64,000 bases of DNA from an uncultured Bacteroidales bacterium (GTDB lineage Bacteria > Bacteroidota > Bacteroidia > Bacteroidales > UBA932), in the NCBI GenBank assembly GCA_944323825.1, contig CALUTY010000006.1, positions 124,001-188,000 on the forward strand, written 5' to 3'. A program made the translations under genes and the position numbers. Numbering within the stretch: position 1 is the stretch's first letter; the number at the start of each line of letters is the position of its first letter. The notes beneath the pieces are model-generated. The model did no database searches, was not told the DNA's origin, and saw only the letters and a program-made list of their open reading frames with translations. Shown here piece after piece: positions 35,697 through 44,772 of the stretch.

Positions 35697-38234
35697 ATGG
35701 GCAACATTAAGACATTAAAATACATTTTGGCAGGTTTTCTCATGACATTCCTTTATGCGGGATGCACGGAGGAACTGACCTATACGCCGGGAGCGGAAGA
35801 GGAGCCGGACAACTACGGAGTGTATTTCCCGACCCAGACCTCACCGACCGAACTGGACCTTGACCCTTCCGAAGAGACCAAGGTCACATACAGGATACGG
35901 CGCACCAGATATACCGATGCCATCACGGTGCCTGTGGTGGTGGAGGCAAGCCAGGAAGGCATATTCGAAATAGACCCGATAGTGTTCGGTCCGGGAGAGC
36001 AGGAAACGGAATTCACCGTATCCTTTCCTAAGGCCGAGAGGGGGACTGAATATTCATGCGTAATCCGCATAGAAGACCCGAAATACATTTCAATATACGG
36101 GACCAGGGCCACGAGCCTGTCATTCTCCGTGGTACGTGCCGGATGGGTGCGTCTGACCGGCGCCAACGGTGAAACTACAGGCAAATGGAGGGACAATACC
36201 GTCTGTGACATGTATTCCCTCAACACTTCCGGCTACAATCCTTATCCGGAAATAGATGTGGAGATATACGAAAGGGAGGACATCAAAGGATACTACAGGA
36301 TGAAGGTCTACGGAGAAGCTCTCATGAGCGCCCTTTCCGGAGGCGGCACGGTGAACTATACGAGCCGCGACGTGTGGACTACCGTAGATGCCAGCGACCC
36401 GGCCAAGGTCTATATCCCGTACCAGACCACCGGACTCACCCTCCTGTCTGACGACGGCGAGCTCAGGATAGGTTCGTCGGTTGCCGAGAACTTCTCAATG
36501 GATGCGAGCGCAAGCCAGTACGGAACCCTTGAAAACGGTGTCATCACATTCCCGGCACAGAGCATCATGCTCGAACTTACCAACAATGCCGGCTCATTCT
36601 ATTACGGCAACCGTGAAGGGATGCTCCGCATCATGCTTCCAGGCTATACGGCTCCGGACTATACCGTGACTCTCACAAAAGGAGCCCCTGCGGACGGTGC
36701 CGTGGAAATCACGGCCACCTTTGCAGCTGATGTCAGCCAGTTCAAGTACAGCATCGTCCGGGGTACCCTTGATGACGGGACCGCAAGCCTCAGGGCACAG
36801 GAACTGGATCAGGCAGACGGATTCGACGAAAGCATAATGCCTGACGGAACCTCGAAGGTGATAAGGGTGGAGAACCTCAGCACGGACAAATATACCCTCG
36901 TGGGAGCGGCATACGATGAAACCGGAGAAATGCACGGATATGCCTATATTCCTTTCGGATATATAGCACAGGGAGACGACCGTCCTGTCAAGCTGAAATT
37001 CGGACTTGAAGCCACTTATGAATATGCAGGACAGGGCATAAATCCTGACAATTCCGCCAAATTCTATGCGTATTTCTGCGGAGAAGAGGGAGAGGAGATC
37101 GAATCCGTGCGTTACGGGCTCTTCAGGACAAGCCGTCTCGCCGGAAGAAATCAGGATGAAGTGCTTGATGAAGAGGGAACCGACTTCACAGATGAACAGA
37201 TGGAGCAGCTGAATGAGGGACATTTCAGCGTAATGCTTACAGGGTTGAACGGAGACAGCGGCTATACGCTTCTCCTCAGGGCTTCCAACGGCTATGTGAC
37301 AGAAATCCTGTCGGACGAGATAACCACCACCGGAAAATTCAACCCGGGACTGGAAGTGTTCTACTATGAAGATTTCCTTGATGCCGACCCTCAGACATGG
37401 TCCGTGGAATACCTTACAGGCTCTGACCCTCAACATCCTAAGGAGTGGAACTACTACGCCTACAACTTCAATGACGAAAATGCGGTACGCAGATATATCG
37501 GCAAAGTGACAATGAGCGTCAACGAAACTATCAGCGACGATGTCACCACCATCCTTGACGTTGAAGGACTTTCCGGCATAGAGTTCGAGGAAGGAGGACA
37601 GATGCTCGCCGGCCACATGCCGTCAAGCACATACTTCAACGGATACGAAGGTGTGATAGCCTTGTCACCGAACCCGAGCCAGACCAACATATATGACGGC
37701 AACACAGTGACAATAGGATTCATAGATGCGCTGGACCCTGTCTACATCTATTATTCACAATACTATTACATGTTCTTCGGCGCAGTCGCCGACGGCTACC
37801 TCTACTGTGTTCCTTCACCGATACTTGAAGACCAGGGATACTCATTCAGCTTCCTGTTCACCGGAAGCCAGGCCTCCCTCTACTGTCTAATGGGTGAAAT
37901 GATGCTCGTGGATCCGGCCAAGGACATGGGAGGACTTCCGGGGGCACCGAGTGCGGCAGCCCAGGCCAGAATGGCAGCGATACGCAGTCAGGCACTGAAA
38001 GGCCGCATGCCAAGGAACTATGTGGAACTTCCTGAGTTCAGCACTGCACCGGGCGGTATGGCAGGCAACGGAAGGCCGGCACTCAACCTTGCGGTGAACC
38101 CGATGCCGGCTTCGGCTCCTGCGTCAGAAAAGGCTTCGGCCACAATCACCGTCAGGACAGCGGAACCGGGAGCAACGGCTGCACATGACGGCACGGTTTC
38201 CCGCACGGGAGTCAGGGCGAAGCTTGCCCGTTAA
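35697..38234 (+). CDS. Large lipoprotein of the SusCD locus, unknown family
   Basis: 845 residues with signal peptide and lipobox YAGC (Cys about residue 23). The first 120 residues (NYGVYFPTQTSPTELDLDPSEE; VTYRIRRTRYTDA; SFSVVRAG) resemble the Calx-beta/DUF4843-like domains of SusCD-associated surface glycan- or peptide-binding proteins. A large all-beta middle follows; the last about 80 residues are low-complexity Ala/Pro/Met/Arg rich (AAQARMAAIRSQAL...). No catalytic motif. Probably a surface-exposed substrate-binding protein by position. Confidence 0.7.
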   Translation: MGNIKTLKYILAGFLMTFLYAGCTEELTYTPGAEEEPDNYGVYFPTQTSPTELDLDPSEETKVTYRIRRTRYTDAITVPVVVEASQEGIFEIDPIVFGPGEQETEFTVSFPKAERGTEYSCVIRIEDPKYISIYGTRATSLSFSVVRAGWVRLTGANGETTGKWRDNTVCDMYSLNTSGYNPYPEIDVEIYEREDIKGYYRMKVYGEALMSALSGGGTVNYTSRDVWTTVDASDPAKVYIPYQTTGLTLLSDDGELRIGSSVAENFSMDASASQYGTLENGVITFPAQSIMLELTNNAGSFYYGNREGMLRIMLPGYTAPDYTVTLTKGAPADGAVEITATFAADVSQFKYSIVRGTLDDGTASLRAQELDQADGFDESIMPDGTSKVIRVENLSTDKYTLVGAAYDETGEMHGYAYIPFGYIAQGDDRPVKLKFGLEATYEYAGQGINPDNSAKFYAYFCGEEGEEIESVRYGLFRTSRLAGRNQDEVLDEEGTDFTDEQMEQLNEGHFSVMLTGLNGDSGYTLLLRASNGYVTEILSDEITTTGKFNPGLEVFYYEDFLDADPQTWSVEYLTGSDPQHPKEWNYYAYNFNDENAVRRYIGKVTMSVNETISDDVTTILDVEGLSGIEFEEGGQMLAGHMPSSTYFNGYEGVIALSPNPSQTNIYDGNTVTIGFIDALDPVYIYYSQYYYMFFGAVADGYLYCVPSPILEDQGYSFSFLFTGSQASLYCLMGEMMLVDPAKDMGGLPGAPSAAAQARMAAIRSQALKGRMPRNYVELPEFSTAPGGMAGNGRPALNLAVNPMPASAPASEKASATITVRTAEPGATAAHDGTVSRTGVRAKLAR

Positions 38235-38269
38235 TCCAACAGCATTGACATTCAACAAGTAAAGACAAT

Positions 38270-40282
38270 ATGAAATACAGAAACAGATTTCTGGCAACAG
38301 CATCCATACTGCTCGTATCATGTACGGCAGAAAACCTGCAGGAGCCGTCCGTCCCTGACGGCGGCCGGCAGGTGTCGGAAAAAATATGCAACACATCGGA
38401 CGATGCCGTCAAGGGGACGCTCATAGCCAAGTTCAGCGATGAGGCCATACCTTTCCTTGAAGAGGCTGCGTCGCAGCAGACAGCCACCCGTTCCGTTGCC
38501 ACCCGTTCCGGAATAACATCCATAGACGACATATTCGCCGACCTGAAGGTGACTTCATTCAAAAGGGTGTTCCCGGTTACTGAAGAATTCGAGGCAAGCA
38601 CAAGGTCGGCAGGGCTGCACAAATGGTATGTGCTCACATTCGACGCGGACCAGGACCTTGATGAAGCTGCAGAAAAGCTCGCCGGTACCGCAGAAATCTC
38701 CACCGTCCAGTTCAGCACCAGACGGATGAAGACATTCACCGGGGAAGCATATCCGTTCACCGGGGATGCCGTGCCTCAGACAAAGGCCATGATCCGTTCC
38801 GACTTCAATGATCCGAACATCTTCTGGCAATGGCACTACATCAACAATGCCGACCAGGCGGTGTCAACCACTTCAAGGATCGGAGCCGACATCAATGTGG
38901 CGGATGCATGGAAACTCACCGGAGGTGACAGCCGCGTCATCGTGGCCGTAGTGGACGAAGGAGTCAAATACACCCATCCGGATCTTGCAGCCAACATGTG
39001 GACCAATCCTTCCCCGTCAAAGGCATACGGAAATCAGGACATCCACGGATGGAACTTCGCGGACAACGGCCCCATCACCTGGGATCTGACAGGCACTGAC
39101 CAGTACGGGCAGCCGTCAAGCGATTCCGGACACGGCACCCATGTGGCAGGGACAGTGGCCGCAGTGAACAACAACGGCATGGGTGTGGCCGGAGTGGCCG
39201 GAGGCACCGGAAATGATGACGGTGTACGCATCATGTCATGCCAGGTGTTCTCCAGAGGTCTCAGCTCCACCGACCTGGCAGTAAGCCAGGCCATCAAATA
39301 TGCAGCCGACCACGGTGCCGCCATCCTGCAGTGCTCTTACGGAAGCAACAACACCTCCATCCGTTCCGACAGGGAATATGCCGCCATCGCACCGCTGGAA
39401 AGGGAGGCATTGGAGTACTTCATGAGTCCGGAGCACAACACCTCAACTGCAATCGACGGAGGCATAGCCATATTTGCGGCAGGCAACGAAGGCCTCTCCC
39501 GTTCCAATTTCCCTGGCGGATACAGGGACTGCATTTCTGTGACAGCCATAGGCCCTGACTACCTTCCTGCATATTACACTTGCTATGGCCCCGGATGCAA
39601 TATCGCGGCTCCGGGAGGAGAGACTGCAGGACACAGCGGCGCTGAGAGGGCAGGGGTACTCTCTACCCTCGTTTCTGAAGTCAGCGGCGGTGACTACGGT
39701 TACATGCAGGGTACATCCATGGCATGTCCTCATGTTTCAGGCGTAGCCGCCCTCGGCCTGTCATACGCCCTGCAGAAAGGCATAGAGGTCTCAAGGGAGG
39801 ATTTCATAGCAATGCTTCTGACATCCGTGAACGATCTGGAATCCAGACTTGACGGCACCAAGACATCCGGAACCACCATCAACCTCGAAACCTACAAGGG
39901 ACAGATGGGGACAGGACTGGTGGATGCCTACCAGCTCCTTATGCAGATAGAAGGCACGCCATGTCTCAAGGTTCCTCTCAACGAACTCCAGATGATTCCT
40001 CTCACCATGTATTTCGGAGGCTCTGCGGAAAACCTCACATACCGGGGTGTGGAAATCTCCGACGATGACATTGAGAAACTGGGGATGCCGGCAAAGCCGG
40101 AAATGTCCGACGGAAAGCTCATGATAAGGTGCAACAAGCCGGGTGTGGCCCACATCACTGTCAAGGCCATTGCCGGCGGCAAGAGACCTGGATCGGAAAC
40201 CGTCATGGGAGGAATTGAAGTGACAAAGGAATTTGCTGTCATTGCCCGTGAAACAGGTGCGGCAAACGGCGGCTGGTTATAA
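38270..40282 (+). CDS. Subtilisin-like (S8) peptidase, lipoprotein
   Basis: 670 residues. Lipobox LLVSC (Cys about 18). Propeptide-like N-terminal region to about residue 200, then the S8 catalytic domain: Asp229 in VVDEGV, His288 in GHGTHVAG, Ser483 in GTSMACPH, all in the expected order. A C-terminal region of about 130 residues follows. It is anchored to the envelope and probably surface-exposed; it cleaves protein substrate, and its place inside the SusCD unit implies that it produces peptides for the receptor. 35 nt after the preceding gene. Propeptide function and specificity are not readable here. Confidence 0.92.
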   Translation: MKYRNRFLATASILLVSCTAENLQEPSVPDGGRQVSEKICNTSDDAVKGTLIAKFSDEAIPFLEEAASQQTATRSVATRSGITSIDDIFADLKVTSFKRVFPVTEEFEASTRSAGLHKWYVLTFDADQDLDEAAEKLAGTAEISTVQFSTRRMKTFTGEAYPFTGDAVPQTKAMIRSDFNDPNIFWQWHYINNADQAVSTTSRIGADINVADAWKLTGGDSRVIVAVVDEGVKYTHPDLAANMWTNPSPSKAYGNQDIHGWNFADNGPITWDLTGTDQYGQPSSDSGHGTHVAGTVAAVNNNGMGVAGVAGGTGNDDGVRIMSCQVFSRGLSSTDLAVSQAIKYAADHGAAILQCSYGSNNTSIRSDREYAAIAPLEREALEYFMSPEHNTSTAIDGGIAIFAAGNEGLSRSNFPGGYRDCISVTAIGPDYLPAYYTCYGPGCNIAAPGGETAGHSGAERAGVLSTLVSEVSGGDYGYMQGTSMACPHVSGVAALGLSYALQKGIEVSREDFIAMLLTSVNDLESRLDGTKTSGTTINLETYKGQMGTGLVDAYQLLMQIEGTPCLKVPLNELQMIPLTMYFGGSAENLTYRGVEISDDDIEKLGMPAKPEMSDGKLMIRCNKPGVAHITVKAIAGGKRPGSETVMGGIEVTKEFAVIARETGAANGGWL

Positions 40283-40301
40283 ACAGATTATTCGGAATCA
40301 G

Positions 40302-40769
40302 ATGAAAAAATACATCCATATCATAATTTTAACATTTGCATCAGCTCTGTTCTTTGCCGGCTGTTCAAAGGAAACCGCCCCGGAAGTCGACAACGGCATC
40401 TGCGGCGAATGGCGCCTGACATCATGGAACGGGGCCGCCCCGGGAGAAGATTTCAGCGTATACATGGAACTTCTGCCTGACGGCAGCTTCAACCTGTACC
40501 AGAAAGTCTATACCTCTACATTTGACAGATATTCCGGCACATATACGGCAGACGGGAACGTATTCTCCGGCTCATACAGTGACGGAGAGCCTATGGCACT
40601 CTACAGCTATGAGGTGGGAGAGGACGGCAATACGCTTACCCTCACGGCAACAGGTACCGGAGAAAGCGATGTCTGCATCTATACGAGAACCGGTATCCCG
40701 GATGATGTCCGGTCAGCGGAAAACGCCCTGACAAAATCCGGTGCAGAAAAAGGAAGGAGATTCTTGTAG
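40302..40769 (+). CDS. Small lipoprotein, last gene of the SusCD unit
   Basis: 155 residues from ATG at 40302 (the open frame runs back to 40233 within the protease gene). Lipobox FAGC (Cys about 21). The mature part shows a lipocalin-like pattern: GEWRLTSWNG, LLPDGSFNLYQK, YSGTYTADGN, SYEVGEDGNTLTLT. Similar small lipocalin-like lipoproteins occur in Bacteroidota; function unknown. Followed by a terminator. Confidence 0.72.
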   Translation: MKKYIHIIILTFASALFFAGCSKETAPEVDNGICGEWRLTSWNGAAPGEDFSVYMELLPDGSFNLYQKVYTSTFDRYSGTYTADGNVFSGSYSDGEPMALYSYEVGEDGNTLTLTATGTGESDVCIYTRTGIPDDVRSAENALTKSGAEKGRRFL

Positions 40770-40804
40770 TCCTTCCTTTTACCATATACACAAACAAAAC
40801 GGGA

Positions 40805-40855
40805 AAGGCTGGCTCTGAGGTCACCGGACATTCCGGGCTTCAGAGCCGGCCTTGT
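40805..40855 (+). terminator. Terminator at the end of the SusCD unit
   Basis: Long stem: AAGGCTGGCTCTGA (40805-40818) pairs with TCAGAGCCGGCCTT (40840-40853) with one G-T step; loop region includes CCGG. Followed by GTAATTT. Confidence 0.65.
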
Positions 40856-40906
40856 AATTTGCAGCTGCCGTCCTGATTCAGCTTCTGATTTTCTGCATTT
40901 CACCAC

Positions 40907-40939
40907 ATTTTTCTCTTTTTGCCCATTTTTTCTCTTTTT
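40907..40939 (+). repeat. Twin TTTTTCTCTTTTT repeats before yifB
   Basis: Two copies of TTTTTCTCTTTTT at 40908-40920 and 40927-40939, 19 nt apart start to start, preceded by ACCACA. A similar ACCACA plus T-rich pair occurs at 44363-44398 before tRNA-Pro. Possible protein-binding or promoter-related pattern; no known match recalled. Confidence 0.4.
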
Positions 40940-40966
40940 CATGGCAATATTTGTCAGAAAAAAAAC

Positions 40967-42502
40967 ATGCTGACAAATGTTTATGGAGCAAGATGCATAG
41001 GCATCAGGGCCATTCCGGTCACTGTAGAGGTGGACATGACGGCGGGGATAGGCATACATCTCGTAGGGCTGGCGGACACGGCGGTAAAGGAAAGTCTTCT
41101 GCGGACGATATCCGCACTGCAGTTCATGCGATACAGGATTCCTGGAAAAAAGATAGTCATCAATCTTGCCCCGGCGGACATCAAGAAGAAAGGCAGCGGA
41201 TATGATGTGCCGATAGCTGTCGGCATAATGGCCGCTTCCGGTCAGGAAATCCTGCCTGATGCGGGGAAATATCTGATGATGGGGGAGCTCGGGCTTGACG
41301 GTTCAGTCAGAAAGGTGCCCGGTGCCCTTCCTGCCGTGGAACTGGCGGCGGAAGCCGGATTCAAGGGGTGCATCCTTCCCGAGGAATCAGCAATGGAAGC
41401 CATTGAATATGAGGCTGTCGATGTTTATGGTGTGAAGACTCTCGAAGAAGTGATACAGATAACTTCGGGCAGGGACTGCAGCCATCTGCTCATACGGAAC
41501 CGGGGAAAGGCGGCAAGCGTGGAAGCTCTTGGAGACATCCCCGACTTTGCGGAGATAATCGGACAGGAAGGAGCCAGGCGGGGGCTTGAAATAGCGGCTG
41601 CCGGAGGCCACAATGTGATCATGATAGGTCCTCCCGGTTCAGGAAAGAGTTCGATGGCCAGGGCACTTGCAGGCATACTGCCTCCGATGGATGTGCAGGA
41701 AGCCCTTCAGACAAGCAAGATATATTCCGTGGCAGGCAAGGGTAATTCCTCCGGAGGTCTGATCCGCTCCCGTCCGTTCAGGGCTCCTCATTACAGCACA
41801 TCGCTTCCTGCCCTCATCGGCGGCGGGTCGGAGTACATTATGCCAGGGGAAGTTTCCCTTGCCCACAACGGTGTGCTGTTTCTAGATGAGTTCCTTGAAG
41901 CACCCAAACGGATAATAGAGGCTCTCAGGAGTCCTATTGAGGACAGAAAGGTGACTATCTCCAGGCTCAGGACCAAAATCGAATACCCGGCGTCATTCAT
42001 GCTTGTGGCAGCCGCCAATCCATGCCCCTGCGGATATTACGGAGAAGGCGACAGATGTACATGCACCCCGTCAAGGCGTCTTGCCTACATGTCCAGGCTA
42101 TCCGGCCCCCTGATGGACAGGATAGACATCCACCTGTGGCTGCATCCTGTGGATACCCGCAAGCTTGTCGAAAGGGAGTGCGGAGAATCAAGTGCAGAGA
42201 TAGCCGGAAGGGTGGCGGCGGCAAGGCAGATACAGAAGGAGCGTTTTGTCTCCGACGGTATTTTCTGCAATGCCGAGATGTCCATGAAGCTCACCGGACG
42301 GCACTGCAGCCTTGACAGAGAAGGAAAGGCCTTTCTTGAAAAACTCATCGGCAGCATGGGCTTCTCAGCCCGCGCCTGCTCCAAGATTCTGAAGATAGCC
42401 CGCACCGTCGCTGACCTTGATTCATCTCCGGACATCCGCATATCTCACCTGTCCGAAGCCGCCTCTTTCCGCTTTCTTGACAAGAAGGACCTGATGCAAT
42501 GA
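40967..42502 (+). CDS. YifB/ComM family Mg-chelatase-like AAA ATPase
   Basis: 511 residues. N-terminal ChlI-like domain (GLADTAVKESLLRT; AIPVTVEVDM), central AAA with Walker A GPPGSGKSSMA (about 225-235) and Walker B LFLDEF, arginine-rich sensor motifs, and a C-terminal domain with CPCGYYG and CTCTPS (cysteine pairs). ComM-type helicases extend recombination in natural transformation; in Bacteroidota the role is unproven. Start at 40967 gives the canonical MLTNVYGARCIGI N-terminus. Weak box AATATTTG (40945-40952) upstream. Confidence 0.88.
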   Translation: MLTNVYGARCIGIRAIPVTVEVDMTAGIGIHLVGLADTAVKESLLRTISALQFMRYRIPGKKIVINLAPADIKKKGSGYDVPIAVGIMAASGQEILPDAGKYLMMGELGLDGSVRKVPGALPAVELAAEAGFKGCILPEESAMEAIEYEAVDVYGVKTLEEVIQITSGRDCSHLLIRNRGKAASVEALGDIPDFAEIIGQEGARRGLEIAAAGGHNVIMIGPPGSGKSSMARALAGILPPMDVQEALQTSKIYSVAGKGNSSGGLIRSRPFRAPHYSTSLPALIGGGSEYIMPGEVSLAHNGVLFLDEFLEAPKRIIEALRSPIEDRKVTISRLRTKIEYPASFMLVAAANPCPCGYYGEGDRCTCTPSRRLAYMSRLSGPLMDRIDIHLWLHPVDTRKLVERECGESSAEIAGRVAAARQIQKERFVSDGIFCNAEMSMKLTGRHCSLDREGKAFLEKLIGSMGFSARACSKILKIARTVADLDSSPDIRISHLSEAASFRFLDKKDLMQ

Positions 42503-42533
42503 GGACAAGATGTAACGAATGCATCCGGACCGA

Positions 42534-42564
42534 TTGTCTTTTCCGGCAAATCTTCCTATTTTTG
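42534..42564 (+). promoter_or_regulatory. Promoter of tsaE
   Basis: TTG at 42534-42536, 20-nt spacer, exact box TATTTTTG at 42557-42564, 18 nt before the start codon. Confidence 0.6.
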
Positions 42565-42581
42565 CCGGGTGCATTTCATGA

Positions 42582-43013
42582 ATGAAGATGAAGCAGGAAG
42601 TAACGATAAGGGACACGGCCGATCTCGGAAGGGCGGCTGATGAATTTCTCCGGAAAATAGGGGAAAACAGGATAATAGCTTTCTTTGCCCCGATGGGAGC
42701 AGGGAAGACCACTTTCACCACGGCCCTTTGCAGCAGGCTCGGCGTGGAGGATGCGGTGTGCTCACCCACATTCACAATCATAAACGAATACAGGACAAGG
42801 GACGGGGAGCCTGTCTACCATTTCGACTTCTACCGCATAAACAAGACATCCGAGGCTCTGGACATCGGCATCGGGGACTATTTCTACAGCGGTGACTTCT
42901 GCATCATGGAGTGGCCGGAGAACATTGAGGAACTTCTTCCTGAAGAGACATTGCGGGTCCGCATAACGGTGAATCCGGACCAGTCCAGAACCCTTTCATG
43001 GGAGCAGGACTGA
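42582..43013 (+). CDS. tsaE: tRNA threonylcarbamoyladenosine biosynthesis ATPase TsaE
   Basis: 143 residues. Walker A in PMGAGKTTF (Gly39-Thr44 region), SPTFTIINEY and FDFYRINKTSEALDIGIGDY match TsaE, an ATPase supporting t6A modification at tRNA position 37 with TsaB/TsaD. Start at 42582 or at the next ATG (42588). Its promoter box is close. The downstream gene is on the opposite strand. Confidence 0.93.
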   Translation: MKMKQEVTIRDTADLGRAADEFLRKIGENRIIAFFAPMGAGKTTFTTALCSRLGVEDAVCSPTFTIINEYRTRDGEPVYHFDFYRINKTSEALDIGIGDYFYSGDFCIMEWPENIEELLPEETLRVRITVNPDQSRTLSWEQD

Positions 43014-43028
43014 ATCCGGAGTACATCT

Positions 43029-44261
43029 TCACCAGTATGAAACGGAAGTGAAATAGCCGTTGAATCCATATTCCTTGACCTCTCCGTCAATCAGCAGGGC
43101 GGGATTGACTCCAGGTATGGCAGGGTGGAGGGCGAGGCTGAAATGTCCGTCCGTTGCGCATCCTCCCGCATGGGAAAGGAATGAATATTTCAATGCATCA
43201 TGCTCTGAATCGACAAGTCCCGACTTGTAGATGCGTAATTCATCATACTGTGTGTCAGTATACACGCAGTAGATGTCATCTCCGTCCACATAATGCCCGT
43301 GCATGACCGTCGAAGATGCCTGATAGTTGAAATCCAGTTTGAAATCCTTCCACAATGACGGCATGTCCATCGACCCGTCCGCGGCAAAACGCTTGATCCC
43401 CGATACATATATGCTCTGGCCGCCGTCATAGTGCAGCCTGCAGTCAAGGGTTTCCCTGGCGGAACCTGCCGGCACGGACACAGCCCTGTCATCAATGTAG
43501 ACCACATGCCCGTTCAAGCCCTGTATCCTTGCCGTATAATATATTATCCCGTCATACAGAAGAATGTCGTCCACCTTTTCTACATCTGCAGCAGTTCCCA
43601 CCGGTGTGACCTTGCCGTCGGACACGAGGTAATACCTTTCCTTCACACCATCTCCGGTCACGATCGGGTCAATATATGAAAACCATAATGTGCCGTTGTC
43701 CTCCGCCAGTCCGTTCATGATATAGCCAGATGTCTTGAACATCATGATCTTGCCGTTCCTTCTCCATGTCCATCCGTCAGCACCGTCCCTCGGCATGCCG
43801 AGGGTGTGCACATCTCCGTCCACCACCATGAATCCGCAGATCATTTCCCTTTCGGGATAACGGAAGAGCTCTTCCCCGTCCATCTTTATGACCGTTTCTG
43901 TTTCTGTGGAATAGTCTGTGTACAGATGTCCGTCCACGCATCTGTGCATATCTGCATCGGAAGCTACCATATTCCTCTCATCCGCTGAAAGTTCGACAAT
44001 CCGTTCATCTCCTTTCATGAGGAATATTTCACACGCCACATAACCATAGTTCTCATCGGCATGCCAGTCATATCCTTCCGGGTACTCCACCCCGGTGACA
44101 TACAGGTCCCTGCCCTCCGGCAACGGGGTAATCTGCCCGTCCCCGTTGCCCTGCCCTGTCCCGGGCACATCCTCAGGTCCCTCAATCTCGACCGTCCCGC
44201 AGGACACCGCAAACCATACCTGCACCAAAGCTGCAGCCGCATAATAAAACTTTCCCTTCAT
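43029..44261 (-). CDS. Lipoprotein of unknown function
   Basis: About 410 residues from the ATG at 44261 (MKGKFYYAAAALVQVWFAVSC): signal peptide with lipobox FAVSC. The open frame extends back to 44369, but that N-terminus is not a signal peptide and covers a hairpin. The mature chain is rich in repeated aromatic-Gly-Asp blades (for example GHLYTDYS, GYIMNGLAEDNGTLWFSYIDP, YDGIIYYTARI), possibly a beta-propeller. No known family recognised. Stands alone, converging with tsaE 15 nt away. Confidence 0.65.
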   Translation of the reverse strand: MKGKFYYAAAALVQVWFAVSCGTVEIEGPEDVPGTGQGNGDGQITPLPEGRDLYVTGVEYPEGYDWHADENYGYVACEIFLMKGDERIVELSADERNMVASDADMHRCVDGHLYTDYSTETETVIKMDGEELFRYPEREMICGFMVVDGDVHTLGMPRDGADGWTWRRNGKIMMFKTSGYIMNGLAEDNGTLWFSYIDPIVTGDGVKERYYLVSDGKVTPVGTAADVEKVDDILLYDGIIYYTARIQGLNGHVVYIDDRAVSVPAGSARETLDCRLHYDGGQSIYVSGIKRFAADGSMDMPSLWKDFKLDFNYQASSTVMHGHYVDGDDIYCVYTDTQYDELRIYKSGLVDSEHDALKYSFLSHAGGCATDGHFSLALHPAIPGVNPALLIDGEVKEYGFNGYFTSVSYW

Positions 44262-44562
44262 AGCTCTATAGTTTAAATGATTGTCCGAAAGAATCTCTTT
44301 TGCCCAAAGGAACATAAAAAAGAAAATGTCCCGAAATCTTTCACCACAGATTCCGGGACTTGACCACACTTTTCTCTTTTTATATGTTTTTTCTTTTTAT
44401 GATTATCCGGAAAATATCCCTTGTTGCTGTTCCGGAGGGGTTGGCTTTTGCGGATAGGTGTAAAAATTTTGTCAAATTTTTTGCTTTTTGGAAAAAACGA
44501 TGTATCTTTGCAGTCCAATTCAGAACGGTTGAGGCTAAAAAGGCTGATGGAATTGAAATAAT
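44262..44562. other. Intergenic region between the lipoprotein and tRNA-Pro
   Basis: About 300 bases. Holds the hairpin GTCCCG.AATCT (44328-44339) with AGATTCCGGGAC (44348-44359), in the leader of the minus-strand lipoprotein, T-rich repeats at 44363-44398, and the tRNA-Pro promoter at 44480-44510. No gene seen. Confidence 0.6.
44480..44510 (+). promoter_or_regulatory. Promoter of tRNA-Pro
   Basis: TTTG at 44480-44483, 19-nt spacer, exact box TATCTTTG at 44503-44510, about 50 nt before the tRNA. An almost ideal Bacteroidota promoter. Confidence 0.75.
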
Positions 44563-44636
44563 CGGGGTGTGGCGCAGTTGGCTAGCGCATCTGGTTTGGG
44601 ACCAGAGGGTCCTGTGTTCGAGTCACAGTACCCCGA
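44563..44636 (+). tRNA. tRNA-Pro (anticodon TGG)
   Basis: 74 nt. Acceptor stem CGGGGTG with TACCCCG, D arm GCGCAGTTGGCTAGCGC, anticodon stem CTGGT.. with loop carrying TGG (TTTGGGA), T arm CTGTG TTCGAGT CACAG. CCA is not encoded. Followed directly by a terminator. Confidence 0.95.
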
Positions 44637-44637
44637 C

Positions 44638-44678
44638 AAAGCGACGGAGACAGATTGACCTGCCTCCGTCGCTTTTTT
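44638..44678 (+). terminator. Terminator after tRNA-Pro
   Basis: AAAGCGACGGAG (44638-44649) pairs with CTCCGTCGCTTT (44664-44675), 14-nt loop, T-run. Confidence 0.85.
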
Positions 44679-44711
44679 ATATCTCCTTGACATCAAGTCG
44701 ATTTTTTGGAG

Positions 44712-44719
44712 TATATTTG
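44712..44719 (+). promoter_or_regulatory. -7 box TATATTTG of lepA
   Basis: Exact TAnnTTTG match; TTG at 44687-44689 lies 22 nt upstream, slightly long spacing. Start codon 53 nt below. Confidence 0.5.
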
Positions 44720-44772
44720 CAGATTGAGGCGGACTGCGGAGAGGCGGTCCGGATCGGTTCATATTTTTTCAT

